DNA of 47,289 nt from Pelagibacteraceae bacterium AG-349-L17 (GCA_003278805.1 QCDC01000011.1:1-47289); one strand, 5' to 3'. Positions 8,759-18,188 are shown, counted from the first letter of the stretch. Made by a program: numbers and translations. The notes: a model not told the origin generated them from the sequence alone.

Positions 8759-9618
8759 AAGTAATAAAATATTTTTTAGAATTCTTTTTTATAAGTATCT
8801 TTTTTTTTATTTTTAGAATTATTGGATACAAAAATGCCTCAAATTTAGGAGAAAAAATTGGAAAAATTTTTGGTCCTTTGTTTCGTTCGAGTTTAAAAGT
8901 TAAAAAAAATTTAGAAAATTCAAATATTGGTAATTCAAATGAAGAAAGGGAGAAAATAATTAAAAACATGTGGGGAAACTATGGAAGAATTTTTGCAGAT
9001 TACATGTATATTAAAAATTTTAGAAATGAAAATCTTTTTAAAAATATTGAAGTAGTTGGTGAAAATATTCTAGAGGAGATTAAAAATGAAAAAGAACCAG
9101 TCATATTTATTTCCGGGCACTTCAATAATTTTGAATTAATGGCATTATATTTAGAAAAATCAGGAATTGATTTAGCAGCTATATATAGACCTTTGAATAA
9201 CAAATTTTTAAATCCTTTAATGGAAAAAATAAGAATTCAATATATTTGTAAAAAACAAATTAAGAAGGGTATTTCTGGTACAAAAGAAATCTTAAATCAC
9301 TTTAGAAATGGAACATCAATTGCATTAATGATCGACCAAAGAGTTTCTGAGGGTATTAAAAGTAAATTTTTTAATAACGTAGCGCTTACAACAACAATAC
9401 CTGCTCAATTTGTAAAAAAATTCAAATGTAAGATTGTTCCGATTTACATAGAAAGAAAAAATAAACATCAATTTATACTAGAAATTTTACGGCCAATTAG
9501 CTTTTCAAAAGATGAGAATATAGAGTCAATTACAATGAATTTGAATAAAGTTTTAGAGGAATTAATAAGACGAAAGCCAGACCAATGGATTTGGACACAC
9601 AGTAGATGGAAACAATAA
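8755..9618 (+). CDS. lpxL: Lipid A biosynthesis acyltransferase (LpxL/HtrB family)
   Basis: This 287-residue protein has a membrane anchor (about 5-24) and the acyltransferase H-x4-E motif HFNNFE, with His122 and Glu127. AAIYRPLNNKFLNPLMEKIR, MIDQRVSEGI and a C-terminal RKPDQWIWTHSRWK complete the family pattern. LpxL/LpxM enzymes add secondary acyl chains to Kdo-lipid A from acyl-ACP. Whether this copy has LpxL or LpxM specificity cannot be decided. It closes the ubiA-msbA-waaA-lpxK operon, and its stop lies 4 bases from the convergent DUF2093 stop with no hairpin between. Confidence 0.93.
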   Translation: MKVIKYFLEFFFISIFFFIFRIIGYKNASNLGEKIGKIFGPLFRSSLKVKKNLENSNIGNSNEEREKIIKNMWGNYGRIFADYMYIKNFRNENLFKNIEVVGENILEEIKNEKEPVIFISGHFNNFELMALYLEKSGIDLAAIYRPLNNKFLNPLMEKIRIQYICKKQIKKGISGTKEILNHFRNGTSIALMIDQRVSEGIKSKFFNNVALTTTIPAQFVKKFKCKIVPIYIERKNKHQFILEILRPISFSKDENIESITMNLNKVLEELIRRKPDQWIWTHSRWKQ

Positions 9619-9622
9619 TTCT

Positions 9623-9805
9623 TCAGTTTCTTTTTTTTGATGCTTCAACGTAAGAGAAGTATGGTTCCTGTAGCTCTACATTCCAATAGTTTAGTTCATC
9701 AAGTGAAATTTTTTTTCCACTAACAGAACAAATTACATAATCGCCACTCTCAATAATTTCAAATTTATTTGGCAAATATTTTATTTTTGCTAATTTTTTA
9801 TACAT
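9623..9805 (-). CDS. DUF2093 family protein
   Basis: This 60-residue protein resembles the alphaproteobacterial DUF2093 family. It has AKIKYLPNKFEI near the start, then GDYVICSVSGKKISLDELNYW and VELQEPYFS. The family is a small zinc-ribbon-like or beta-rich protein of unknown function; only one Cys is seen here, so metal binding is not supported. It is divergent from purD, with 21 bases between start codons, and convergent with lpxL. It is short but has a convincing family pattern, so it is a real gene. Confidence 0.85.
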   Translation of the reverse strand: MYKKLAKIKYLPNKFEIIESGDYVICSVSGKKISLDELNYWNVELQEPYFSYVEASKKRN

Positions 9806-9826
9806 AATTAGTTTATATATTAATAT

Positions 9827-11089
9827 ATGAATGTACTAATAATTGGAAGTGGTGGAAGAGAACATGCTATTTGTGTTTCTTGCAAAAAATCAACTGAAGT
9901 AAAACAAATATTTTGTATGCCAGGAAATGCTGGTACTGGGCAAATATCTAAAAATGTTTTAATTGATTTAGATAATTTTAAGGAGATAGTCAAATTTGTA
10001 AAAAAAAATAAAATTGATTTAGTTATTGTAGGCCCAGAAAAACCTCTTGTAGATGGAATTGTAGACTTTCTAGAAAAAAATAAAATTAAGGTCTTTGGAC
10101 CAGATAAGATAGCTTCAAAACTTGAGGGCTCTAAAATTTTTACAAAAAAATTATGTCAGAAATATAAAATTCCAACAGCAAATTTTGGAATATTTAATAC
10201 TTCTCAAGAAGCAAATGATTTTATTGAAAATTGTAAACTTCCTATTGTTGTCAAAGCAGATGGGTTAGCTTCAGGCAAAGGAGTTTATATTTGTAATAAA
10301 AAAGAAGAGGCATTAATTGCAATAAAAGAAATCTTTAATGGAAAATTTGGATTAGCAAAAGAAATATTAATTGAAGAATTTCTTAATGGTGAAGAAATGA
10401 GTTTTTTTATAATTTCAGATGGAAAGACATATTTTCCTTTTGGCACCGCACAAGATCATAAGAGAGTCTTGGAAGGGGATAAAGGTAAAAATACTGGAGG
10501 TATGGGCGCTTACTCTCCCTCTAGGTTGGAAAATGAGAGTCTTAATAATAAAATTTTAAATAAAATTATCAAACCTACATTAAAAGGACTGGAGGATTTA
10601 AATACAAATTTCAAAGGATTTCTTTATGCGGGTCTAATGATTGTTGAAAATGAACCTTTTTTAATTGAATATAATGTGAGAATGGGAGATCCAGAATGTC
10701 AAACTATATTACCTAAACTTAAAACTGATTTTTTAAAATTAATAAAGGCCTGTGTTAATAATAATTTAAATTCAATAAATCTAGAATGGCATCATGATAA
10801 AAGTTTGTGTATTGTACTTTGTTCAAAGGGCTATCCAGATGAATATAAAAATAATTTAGAAATTAGAAACATGGAAAATATTAAATTAAATCAAAATGAA
10901 TTCATTTTTCATGCGGGAACAAAAAAAGAAAAAGATAAAATTCTATCAAACGGTGGACGAGTGCTAAACTTTGTTGTCAGATCAGACAGTTTTAAAAATA
11001 ATAGAGAAAAAGCAATAAATCTTATCAATCAGATAAATTGGGGAAATGGATTTTTTAGAGGCGATATTGGGTATAAAGTTATTGATTGA
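9827..11089 (+). CDS. purD: Phosphoribosylamine-glycine ligase
   Basis: This 420-residue GAR synthetase performs the second step of purine synthesis, joining glycine to phosphoribosylamine with ATP. Domains in order: N-terminal GSGGREHAI; the ATP-grasp region with VVKADGLASGKGV, LNGEEMSFF and NTGGMGAYSPS; the metal-binding EYNVRMGDPE; and a C-terminal domain. Full length for the family. The stop codon TGA shares its last base with the rsmD ATG, so the two genes are probably coupled. Confidence 0.97.
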   Translation: MNVLIIGSGGREHAICVSCKKSTEVKQIFCMPGNAGTGQISKNVLIDLDNFKEIVKFVKKNKIDLVIVGPEKPLVDGIVDFLEKNKIKVFGPDKIASKLEGSKIFTKKLCQKYKIPTANFGIFNTSQEANDFIENCKLPIVVKADGLASGKGVYICNKKEEALIAIKEIFNGKFGLAKEILIEEFLNGEEMSFFIISDGKTYFPFGTAQDHKRVLEGDKGKNTGGMGAYSPSRLENESLNNKILNKIIKPTLKGLEDLNTNFKGFLYAGLMIVENEPFLIEYNVRMGDPECQTILPKLKTDFLKLIKACVNNNLNSINLEWHHDKSLCIVLCSKGYPDEYKNNLEIRNMENIKLNQNEFIFHAGTKKEKDKILSNGGRVLNFVVRSDSFKNNREKAINLINQINWGNGFFRGDIGYKVID

Positions 11090-11649
11090 TGAGAATAATT
11101 GGCGGAAAGAATAAAGGAAAAAAAATCTTCTTACCAGTTGATAAGAATACAAGACCACTTAGGGATATGGTTAAAGAATCTATTTTTAACCTCATTGAAC
11201 ACTCAAATAAATTTAACATTTCTATTTCAAATTCTATTGTTCTAGATTTATTTTCTGGATCAGGATCTTTTGGCCTGGAATGTCTTTCTAGAGGTGCAAA
11301 ATTTATCACATTTGTTGAAAATTATGTTCACGCCTTAGGAATATTAAAAAAAAATATATCTATGATGAATGCAGTGCCTTTTTCGGAGATAATAGAAAAT
11401 AATTGTTTTGAATTAATTGATGAAAAAAAAATATCTTCAAAGACATTTGATATTATTTTTTTAGATCCACCTTATAAATATAAAAATATAAACTTTTTGA
11501 TTGAACAAATAATTAAAAAAAAAATTTTAAAAAAAACGGGCATTATACTAATTCATAGACATAAAAAGGATGATATTGAAATAACATCTAAGCTAAACAT
11601 TTTAGATTCTAGAAAATATGGAATATCAAAAATAATTATTGGTAATTAA
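11089..11649 (+). CDS. rsmD: 16S rRNA (guanine-966-N2)-methyltransferase RsmD
   Basis: This 186-residue SAM-dependent methyltransferase modifies G966 of 16S rRNA. The canonical start MRIIGGKNKGKK is followed by TRPLRDMVKESIFNLI, the SAM motif LDLFSGSGSFGLE, an ENYVHAL segment and the catalytic LDPPYK. The ATG at 11089 is chosen because it gives this canonical N-terminus and overlaps the purD stop by one base; an in-frame TTG at 11086 adds only one residue. The 3' end shares TTAA with the pgi stop on the other strand. Confidence 0.95.
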   Translation: MRIIGGKNKGKKIFLPVDKNTRPLRDMVKESIFNLIEHSNKFNISISNSIVLDLFSGSGSFGLECLSRGAKFITFVENYVHALGILKKNISMMNAVPFSEIIENNCFELIDEKKISSKTFDIIFLDPPYKYKNINFLIEQIIKKKILKKTGIILIHRHKKDDIEITSKLNILDSRKYGISKIIIGN

Positions 11650-12812
11650 TTTTTGATTAATCTTTTTTTGGTCTCTTTTTTAATGAGTTCTACAGACGGT
11701 TGATTATAAGGATTTATTTTTAGAGCTTTTCCCAATAAAATTGTTTCAAGTATAAAGTAAGTAAACAATATTCCAAGGGTGCTTTCATCTCTTTTTTCAA
11801 TTACAAAACTACGGAAAGGAATATTTTTTTTTTTGAACACATTTTGTGTTGCAAGAAATTGCTCATATAAAATGTTTTGTAAGTTTTTATTTTTTAAGTA
11901 AATTCGAGATTTTAGTAATCCTTGACTTTTAATTTTCTGGGAAAATATCTCTTTAGTAAAATAAAAAGTGTAAAAGTTATTTTTGGCTCCATCCAAATAA
12001 AATTGCATTAAACTATGATTATCTTGAGGCATTTTTGAAAGCACTGGGAGAATTCCTTTATTTTTTTTTCCTAAGCTTTCAGCAATCAATTGTTGATACC
12101 AATAAAATAAATCTGATGAATGTTCGTCATAATTTAAAATTACAGAATTTGATTTATTTTTTTTAGTCAAACTTATTGTATTTGAAACACTATTAACTAT
12201 TGAATTTAAAAAAAAGTTATTTTTAATTAATTGATTAAATTTTCTAAATTTATCTACTTTCAAACCCATTAATATTGCAGGTAGCATTCCAACTTCTGAT
12301 AAAACTGAATACCGGCCACCAATAAAGTTATTGTGATCAATCACCTCTGATTTTAATTTTGTAGCTAAAGATCTAAGATAACTTTTATTATTTTCAGTTA
12401 TAAAAATATTTTTAACTTTTTTATTTATAATTACATTTGAATTTACAATTGTTTCTAAAGTGTTTCCAGATTTGGAGATAATTAAATTTAATTTACTTTT
12501 TTTCTTTATCTCTTTAATTTTAGTGATTTCAAAATTATCAAGAAAAAAAAAATTTTTTTTTATTTTGTTTCTTAAAAAACTATAAATACTTTTGGAGCCC
12601 ATTATAGAACCACCCATTCCCACAAGAGTGATATTAGTTAAATTTTTATATTTTTGAATTTTTTTTATATTCCATGAATCTTTGTATGTATTCTTTAAAG
12701 ACTTAATAATATGATTGTCTTCTAAAATTAATTTATTTAATAAACTTTTTATTTTTTTTGAGGGTTTTGTTTTGTTAAAATTTTTAATTTTAATATTTTC
12801 AATTTGAGTCAT
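11646..12812 (-). CDS. pgi: Glucose-6-phosphate isomerase, short form
   Basis: This 388-residue SIS-fold isomerase interconverts glucose-6-phosphate and fructose-6-phosphate. Recognised motifs are VGMGGSIMGSKS (phosphate binding), ISKSGNTLET, GGRYSVLSEVGMLPA, and the C-terminal NPYNQPSVELIKK with the conserved Lys. It is much shorter than the roughly 550 residues of E. coli Pgi but retains the core motifs, so it appears compact rather than broken. It is the last gene of a six-gene minus-strand operon and its start overlaps the upstream lipoprotein gene by 14 bases. A bifunctional phosphoglucose/phosphomannose isomerase is an alternative. Confidence 0.85.
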   Translation of the reverse strand: MTQIENIKIKNFNKTKPSKKIKSLLNKLILEDNHIIKSLKNTYKDSWNIKKIQKYKNLTNITLVGMGGSIMGSKSIYSFLRNKIKKNFFFLDNFEITKIKEIKKKSKLNLIISKSGNTLETIVNSNVIINKKVKNIFITENNKSYLRSLATKLKSEVIDHNNFIGGRYSVLSEVGMLPAILMGLKVDKFRKFNQLIKNNFFLNSIVNSVSNTISLTKKNKSNSVILNYDEHSSDLFYWYQQLIAESLGKKNKGILPVLSKMPQDNHSLMQFYLDGAKNNFYTFYFTKEIFSQKIKSQGLLKSRIYLKNKNLQNILYEQFLATQNVFKKKNIPFRSFVIEKRDESTLGILFTYFILETILLGKALKINPYNQPSVELIKKETKKRLIKN

Positions 12813-13113
12813 TTTTGTTGATATTTTTTAATATCAATTCCTCTGTTGATTTAGTGCTTGTTTTTTCTTCTTGACTATTATTTTTTGTATTCTTGCTTAA
12901 AATTTTTTCCTCAAAAGATTTATTACTTTGATCAGATATTTCTGCTTTGCCTGGCTCTGGAAGTTCATTAAAATTTGGTGGCAAAACTAAAGGGTTTTTC
13001 TTTTCTACTAAAAATTCATCTCCTGTATTACCTTTTTTCAACTTAAATCCTTCAACTGAACCACAGCTTTGTAAAAAATTAAATATTAAAATAATTAAAA
13101 TATATTTTTTCAT
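12799..13113 (-). CDS. Lipoprotein, DUF3035 / BamF-like
   Basis: This 104-residue protein has a lipoprotein signal: a hydrophobic stretch then LQSC, with Cys17 as the probable lipidated residue. After it, GDEFLVEKKNPLVLPPNFNELPEPG resembles the DUF3035 family, to which the alphaproteobacterial BamF subunit of the outer-membrane protein assembly complex belongs. The C-terminal third is Ser/Lys/Asn/Glu-rich and probably disordered. It directly follows lspA (start and stop share one base), the peptidase that would process its signal. Assignment to the Bam complex is inference from family resemblance. Confidence 0.72.
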   Translation of the reverse strand: MKKYILIILIFNFLQSCGSVEGFKLKKGNTGDEFLVEKKNPLVLPPNFNELPEPGKAEISDQSNKSFEEKILSKNTKNNSQEEKTSTKSTEELILKNINKNDSN

Positions 13114-13595
13114 TAAATTTTTTTATTTTTTAAAAATATTTCAGCATATATTAACAGTATTACACCTGAAGTTATAAATATATCAGCAACATTAAATATA
13201 AACCAATGAAAATTTTGATAATGAATATCTATAAAGTCTGGTACAGCTGAATAAAGAAATCTATCAAAAACATTGCCCAGTGCTCCTGCTAGTATTATTA
13301 AAAAACTATATTTTTCAATTCCTTTAGTTTTTCTAATAAAAAAAATTAATATTAATATAATTACAATTATAAACCCAGTTACCAAATTATAAAAAAAATT
13401 ATCATCGAATGCAAATAACCCAAAAGCAACTCCTTCATTCCAAATTAGCTGAATATTAATAAATTTTGTGGTAATAATTTCAGAATTTAATTGTGTACCA
13501 TCTAAATGAATTACATATAGTTTGGATATTCTATCAAGTAAAAAAATTATAATAACAATCAAAATATCTGAGAAAAAAAACTTTTTTAAATTCAT
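13113..13595 (-). CDS. lspA: Lipoprotein signal peptidase (signal peptidase II)
   Basis: This 160-residue inner-membrane aspartyl peptidase has four transmembrane helices and cleaves the signal of diacylated prolipoproteins. The two catalytic Asp are visible in GALGNVFDRFLYSAVPDFID and FNVADIFITSG. The start at 13595 (MNLKKFF) is chosen because its ATG overlaps the ileS stop by one base and gives normal family length; the frame stays open upstream to 13661 but that would lie inside ileS. The ileS-lspA order is common in many bacteria. Confidence 0.96.
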   Translation of the reverse strand: MNLKKFFFSDILIVIIIFLLDRISKLYVIHLDGTQLNSEIITTKFINIQLIWNEGVAFGLFAFDDNFFYNLVTGFIIVIILILIFFIRKTKGIEKYSFLIILAGALGNVFDRFLYSAVPDFIDIHYQNFHWFIFNVADIFITSGVILLIYAEIFLKNKKI

Positions 13596-16324
13596 TAAGA
13601 AAGATTTGGACAAGTAGATCTTTCGCAACCTACTTCTTTTATCTTCCAACAGGTAGAGCATTTTGATCCCTTTGCTTTACTTGTGGTTACAATTATTTCT
13701 TCATTATTATTGAAAATTACTTCTGCTTTTGAGGTAATACAAAATTCAGAAAAATCTATATTGTTTACAGCATCTTTAAATTTTTCATTTAATTCAATTT
13801 TTAATTCAGCTTCAAGACTGGATCCAATTTCTTTTACAGATCTTTTTTCTTCAATACTAATATTGCAAATATTTCTGATCTTTATTAATTCTATCCATTT
13901 TTCGTTTAATTTTTTATTATCAAATTTTGCTGGGTATTTCTTAAATTTTTCAAGATGAATGCTTTTGTTATTATCTAATAACAATTTATAAATTTCCTCA
14001 GTTGTAAAAGACAAAATAGGAGCAAACCACTTAAGCAATGAATCTAGAATTATATTTAATAAAATAATTGTTGATTTTCTTTTTGGTGAATCAATAGGAT
14101 CGCAATACAAAGTATCTTTTCTGATATCAAAATAAAAAGCGGAAAGATCGACAGTACAAAAATTTAATAACTCTTTATACAGATTATGAAAATCATAGTT
14201 TTTAAAATATTTTTCAAAATTATTATTAAGGCTATAAATTTTATGAAGCATAAATTGTTCTAGTTCTGGCAATTCATTTATATTTATTTTATTTAAATCT
14301 AATATTTCAAATTTATCATTTATGTTTCCTAATAAATATCTGAATGTATTCCTTATTTTTCTATATGAATCCGCGTGCTGATCTAAAATAGAATAATCAA
14401 TTCTTAGATCCTCAGAATAATTAGATGAAGCTACCCAAATTCTTAGAATATCAGCACCATATTTCTTTAGAATATCCTCAGGGGCAATTACATTTCCTAA
14501 GGATTTAGACATTTTTAAACCTTTGCCGTCTACAACAAAACCATGAGATAAAATAGTTTCGAAAGGTGCTCTACCTCTTGTTCCACAAGACTCTAATAAA
14601 GAGGAATGAAACCAACCTCTATGCTGATCTGAACCTTCTAAATACATTGACGCTGGCCATTTCAAATCATCTCTTTTTTCCAAAACAAATGAATGCGTAG
14701 AACCACTATCAAACCAAACCTCAACGATATCACTTAATTTTTCATAATCTTCGGCTTTATATTTTTTGCCTAAAAATCTTTGAGGCTCATCTGAAAACCA
14801 ACAGTCGGATCCTTCATTTTCATAAATTGAAGCAATATTTTCTATTACTTCATCATCAACTAAAATTTCCTTCGTTTTCCTATTCACAAAAATTGGAAGA
14901 GGAACTCCCCAAACTCTTTGTCTTGAGACACACCAATCAGGCCTTGTTTCTATCATTGATTTTAATCTTTCTTTACCTTTGCTTGGATAAAAAGTTGTTT
15001 CATCAATAGCCTTTAATGCTTTATCTCTTAATTTATGACTTTCCATAGAAATAAACCATTGTGGTGTGGCTCTATGTACAAGTGGTGCCTTTGATCTCCA
15101 TGAATGTGGATAAGAATGAACTAGTTCACCATTGAATAGTAAATTTTTTTGTTCTTTTAGCTTTTCAATTATAACAGGATTTGCCTTAAAAATATGTATC
15201 CCCTCAAACAATTTCACATTATTTGTATACTTCCCATCCCCATCTACAGTTTCAATTGCTTTGATACCGTTATTCAAACAAAGATTAAAATCATCAGGTC
15301 CGTGACTAGGTGCGCAGTGGACTATTCCAGTTCCTTGCTCAGTAGTTACAAATCTAGCCTCAAGCATTGGGATATCATAATCATAACCAAGATTTAAAAA
15401 AGGGTGACTACAAATAGTATTATTAAATTCTTTTCCTTTAAAGTTATGAATTTTTCTATAATTTTTTAGTTCACACTCTTTAACAACTGATTCTAGTAGA
15501 GCGTCTGCAATAACAATTTTTCTATTTTTAAAATCACCCTCGTCATTTATTTCTAGTATTATATAATCAAGAGACTCATTGTATGCCAAAGCTTTATTGG
15601 CTGGTATTGTCCATGGAGTTGTTGTCCAAATAACTATTTCGCTTCCCTTTAAATCTTTTAAATTAGATGATTTAACTTTAAACGAAGTGTAAATTGTATC
15701 TGATTTATGATCTTGATATTCTACCTCGGCATCTGCAAGTGCAGTTTTCTCAACTGTTGACCATAACACAGGTTTAAAACCTTTATATAAGCTTCCCTCT
15801 TTTAAAAATTTACCAAGCTCTCTAACTATTTGAGCTTCTGCATTAAAACTCATTGTTGAGTAATAATTTTCCCAATCACCTACAACACCTAATCTTTTAA
15901 ATTGACTTTTGTGAACTTCAATCCACTTCTCAGCAAATGTTCTACATTCTTTTCTAAACTCAACTATTGGAACTTCATTTTTATTTTTTTTATTTTTTTT
16001 ATACTTTTCTTCAATTTTCCATTCAATTGGTAGACCATGACAATCCCATCCTGGAACATAAATAGAGTCTTTCCCATCCATTTGATGAAATTTTACAATT
16101 ATGTCTTTAAGAATTTTATTTAGAGCTGTACCCATGTGAATATTTCCGTTTGCATAAGGAGGACCATCATGTAAGACGAATTTTTCTCTTCCTTTACTTT
16201 GATTTCTTAATTCATTGTAAAGATTTATTTTTTTCCAATATTCAAGAATTTCTGGCTCTCTAGTAGGCAGGTTAGCTTTCATGGAAAAAGCTGTTTTTGG
16301 AAGATTTATTTGTGATTTAGTCAT
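13595..16324 (-). CDS. ileS: Isoleucyl-tRNA synthetase
   Basis: This 909-residue class I synthetase charges tRNA-Ile. HIGH-type motif PPYANGNIHMG lies at about residues 56-66 and KMSKS at about 602-606. The CP1 editing domain lies between them (TTPWTIPANKALAY, GIVHCAPSHGPDD). WVASSNYSEDLRI and the anticodon-binding helices follow. The C-terminus carries Cys pairs (CSTCW and a later C-x4-C) resembling the bacterial zinc ribbon. Length and order match the family. It is flanked by ribF upstream (4-base overlap) and lspA downstream in one operon. Confidence 0.97.
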   Translation of the reverse strand: MTKSQINLPKTAFSMKANLPTREPEILEYWKKINLYNELRNQSKGREKFVLHDGPPYANGNIHMGTALNKILKDIIVKFHQMDGKDSIYVPGWDCHGLPIEWKIEEKYKKNKKNKNEVPIVEFRKECRTFAEKWIEVHKSQFKRLGVVGDWENYYSTMSFNAEAQIVRELGKFLKEGSLYKGFKPVLWSTVEKTALADAEVEYQDHKSDTIYTSFKVKSSNLKDLKGSEIVIWTTTPWTIPANKALAYNESLDYIILEINDEGDFKNRKIVIADALLESVVKECELKNYRKIHNFKGKEFNNTICSHPFLNLGYDYDIPMLEARFVTTEQGTGIVHCAPSHGPDDFNLCLNNGIKAIETVDGDGKYTNNVKLFEGIHIFKANPVIIEKLKEQKNLLFNGELVHSYPHSWRSKAPLVHRATPQWFISMESHKLRDKALKAIDETTFYPSKGKERLKSMIETRPDWCVSRQRVWGVPLPIFVNRKTKEILVDDEVIENIASIYENEGSDCWFSDEPQRFLGKKYKAEDYEKLSDIVEVWFDSGSTHSFVLEKRDDLKWPASMYLEGSDQHRGWFHSSLLESCGTRGRAPFETILSHGFVVDGKGLKMSKSLGNVIAPEDILKKYGADILRIWVASSNYSEDLRIDYSILDQHADSYRKIRNTFRYLLGNINDKFEILDLNKININELPELEQFMLHKIYSLNNNFEKYFKNYDFHNLYKELLNFCTVDLSAFYFDIRKDTLYCDPIDSPKRKSTIILLNIILDSLLKWFAPILSFTTEEIYKLLLDNNKSIHLEKFKKYPAKFDNKKLNEKWIELIKIRNICNISIEEKRSVKEIGSSLEAELKIELNEKFKDAVNNIDFSEFCITSKAEVIFNNNEEIIVTTSKAKGSKCSTCWKIKEVGCERSTCPNLS

Positions 16325-17244
16325 TTAGTCTTTTTTGCAATATTTAAATCTTTTTTTATTTGAACTCTTAATTGATTAACATTATTAAATTTTTTTTCTT
16401 TTCTTATAAACTTTAAAAACTCTACTGATAAAAGTTTATTATAAAGATTTCCAGAAAAATTAAATAAATGAACTTCTAACAATATTTTTTTTTGATTAAA
16501 TGTTGGTCTGTATCCAAGATTAGCAATTCCTTTAAGATATTTATCACTATTTTTTCTCAAAACCCTGACAGCATAAACTCCTGGTTTTGCTAAAACATAA
16601 TCATCGATATCTATGTTGCAAGTTGGAAAACCAATTTTTTTTCCTACTTGTCTCCCCCTTTTAACTACTCCTTGTATCGCCCAATTTCTTTTTAAAAGAT
16701 TATTAGCTTTGTCTAAAAGACCCTTTTCTAAAAGATTTCTTATTAAGGATGATGATACAATCTTTTTACTTTTTACTAATGGTTCTGGTTTAACAACTTT
16801 ATAATTAAACAATTGTTCGTATTTTTTTAATAACTTAACATTTCCCTCTCTTTTATTTCCAAATCTAAAATTATTGCTAACAAATATAAATTTTGAACTT
16901 AATTTTTTATTTAAAATCTGAGTAATAAAGTTAAACGCTTTAGTTTTTGAAAATTTTTTATCAAATTTTTTTGTAATAACAAAATCTACTTTTAAATTAC
17001 TAAGTAATTTAATTTTTTGATCAATATTAGAAAGTCTAAAATTTTTTAATTTTTTATTGAAAAACATTTTTGGCATTGGATCAAAATTTACAACACCGAT
17101 CTTTAAGTTATATTTTTTCTTATATGATTTTGCTAATTGAAATAATTTTTGATGGCCTAAATGCAAACCATCAAAATTACCTATCAGAATAATTGATCCT
17201 TTGTGTAATTTTTTAATATTAAAATTTCTATAATGTTTTACCAT
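16321..17244 (-). CDS. ribF: Bifunctional riboflavin kinase / FAD synthetase
   Basis: This 307-residue enzyme makes FMN and then FAD. The N-terminal adenylyltransferase domain has GNFDGLHLGHQKL and a SNNFRFGNKREGN segment. The C-terminal flavokinase domain has KKIGFPTCNID, KPGVYAVRV and ANLGYRPTF. Full length. It lies between the HAD-IIA gene (7-base overlap at its start) and ileS (4-base overlap). No FMN riboswitch is visible upstream, as the gene is internal to the operon. Confidence 0.96.
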   Translation of the reverse strand: MVKHYRNFNIKKLHKGSIILIGNFDGLHLGHQKLFQLAKSYKKKYNLKIGVVNFDPMPKMFFNKKLKNFRLSNIDQKIKLLSNLKVDFVITKKFDKKFSKTKAFNFITQILNKKLSSKFIFVSNNFRFGNKREGNVKLLKKYEQLFNYKVVKPEPLVKSKKIVSSSLIRNLLEKGLLDKANNLLKRNWAIQGVVKRGRQVGKKIGFPTCNIDIDDYVLAKPGVYAVRVLRKNSDKYLKGIANLGYRPTFNQKKILLEVHLFNFSGNLYNKLLSVEFLKFIRKEKKFNNVNQLRVQIKKDLNIAKKTK

Positions 17245-18056
17245 TTTAAATCTGATTGAATAAAATTAACTATCGCTTCATACTCTTTTGAAACATCTTG
17301 AATACCTTTATTTTTTATTTCATTTCTATGTATACCGTTACTAATTAATAAAGAGTCATAGTTTAAAAGATTTGCACCCTTGATATCAGTATTTAAATTA
17401 TCACCTATTGCTAATATTTTTTTATTTTTATTATCAATTGACTGATTATAAACCTCTGGATGTGGTTTTCCAAAATATACTACTTCTCCACCCATTTTTT
17501 CAAAAACCATTGCAACAGAACCTGCACATAACTCTCTAACTTCACCACGATCAACGATTAAGTCTGGATTTGTACAAATCATTTTTTTTGTAATATGTTT
17601 TTCAAGTAAATCTTTGTAAAAATTTAAATCCTTATCATGATCATCAAATAATCCTGTACACAATAAATATTCACTATCACTAATATCTTCACACTTATTT
17701 TTCTCAAATAAATAAAATAAATCAAAATCCCTTGGTGGACCTATGTGATAAAACTTTTTCGATAAGTACGATTTTTTCAAATAATTTAGAGCCGCCTCTC
17801 CTGAGGTAAATACGTGATCTCTGAGCACTTTGTCCATGCCCATCTTTTCTAAAAAATTTTGAACAGTTTTATTTGGTCTTGGGGCATTTGTTAAAAGTAC
17901 TAACATTTTCTTTTTTTTTAAAAGTTCTCTTAAAACAGCTATTGCTTTTTCATGAAGATTAACCCCATTATGAACAACACCCCATAAGTCTATATAAAAA
18001 AGATCATAATTATCAGCAATTGATTGTAAGCCATTTAAATCTAAATTTTTGGTCAT
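17238..18056 (-). CDS. HAD superfamily subfamily IIA hydrolase (NagD-like)
   Basis: This 272-residue hydrolase has motif I YIDLWGVVHNG with the nucleophile Asp, motif II LLTNAPRPN, a C2-type cap, GKPHPEVYN (motif III region) and the final AIGDNLNTDIKGAN with acidic residues that bind Mg2+. This pattern fits the alphaproteobacterial TIGR01459-type HAD-IIA group, related to NagD and sugar or nucleotide phosphatases. The substrate is unknown. It is the first gene of the ribF-ileS-lspA-pgi operon, divergent from groES with about 130 bases between, which must hold promoters for both directions. Confidence 0.88.
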   Translation of the reverse strand: MTKNLDLNGLQSIADNYDLFYIDLWGVVHNGVNLHEKAIAVLRELLKKKKMLVLLTNAPRPNKTVQNFLEKMGMDKVLRDHVFTSGEAALNYLKKSYLSKKFYHIGPPRDFDLFYLFEKNKCEDISDSEYLLCTGLFDDHDKDLNFYKDLLEKHITKKMICTNPDLIVDRGEVRELCAGSVAMVFEKMGGEVVYFGKPHPEVYNQSIDNKNKKILAIGDNLNTDIKGANLLNYDSLLISNGIHRNEIKNKGIQDVSKEYEAIVNFIQSDLKW

Positions 18057-18123
18057 ATTTTAAGGTATAAACCATAAAATCCCGAATTTACTAGCAATAT
18101 TAATATCCTAAAGATTTTCTGAT

Positions 18124-18151
18124 CTTGAAATAGACAGTGAAATATCTATAT
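18124..18151 (+). promoter_or_regulatory. Putative RpoH (sigma-32) promoter of groESL
   Basis: CTTGAAA at 18124-18130 is followed after 15 bases by CTATAT at 18146-18151. This resembles the alphaproteobacterial heat-shock promoter (CTTG, about 17-18 bases, CyTAT-like). Transcription would begin near 18158, giving a leader of about 30 bases with the Shine-Dalgarno AAGGAG at 18178-18183. The same spacing occurs before hsp20. No CIRCE (HrcA) inverted repeat is present. Pattern matched by eye. Confidence 0.6.
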
Positions 18152-18188
18152 GAGGTTCATATTTATAAAGATTTACTAAGGAGAATTT

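Noticed and set aside
12947..13177. Plus-strand frame opposite the BamF-like lipoprotein
   Set aside because: It is a shadow of the lipoprotein and lspA coding regions, both supported by motifs and gene order.
18057..18188. CIRCE element for HrcA control of groESL
   Set aside because: No TTAGCACTC/GAGTGCTAA inverted repeat is present; the RpoH-like promoter explains the region better.
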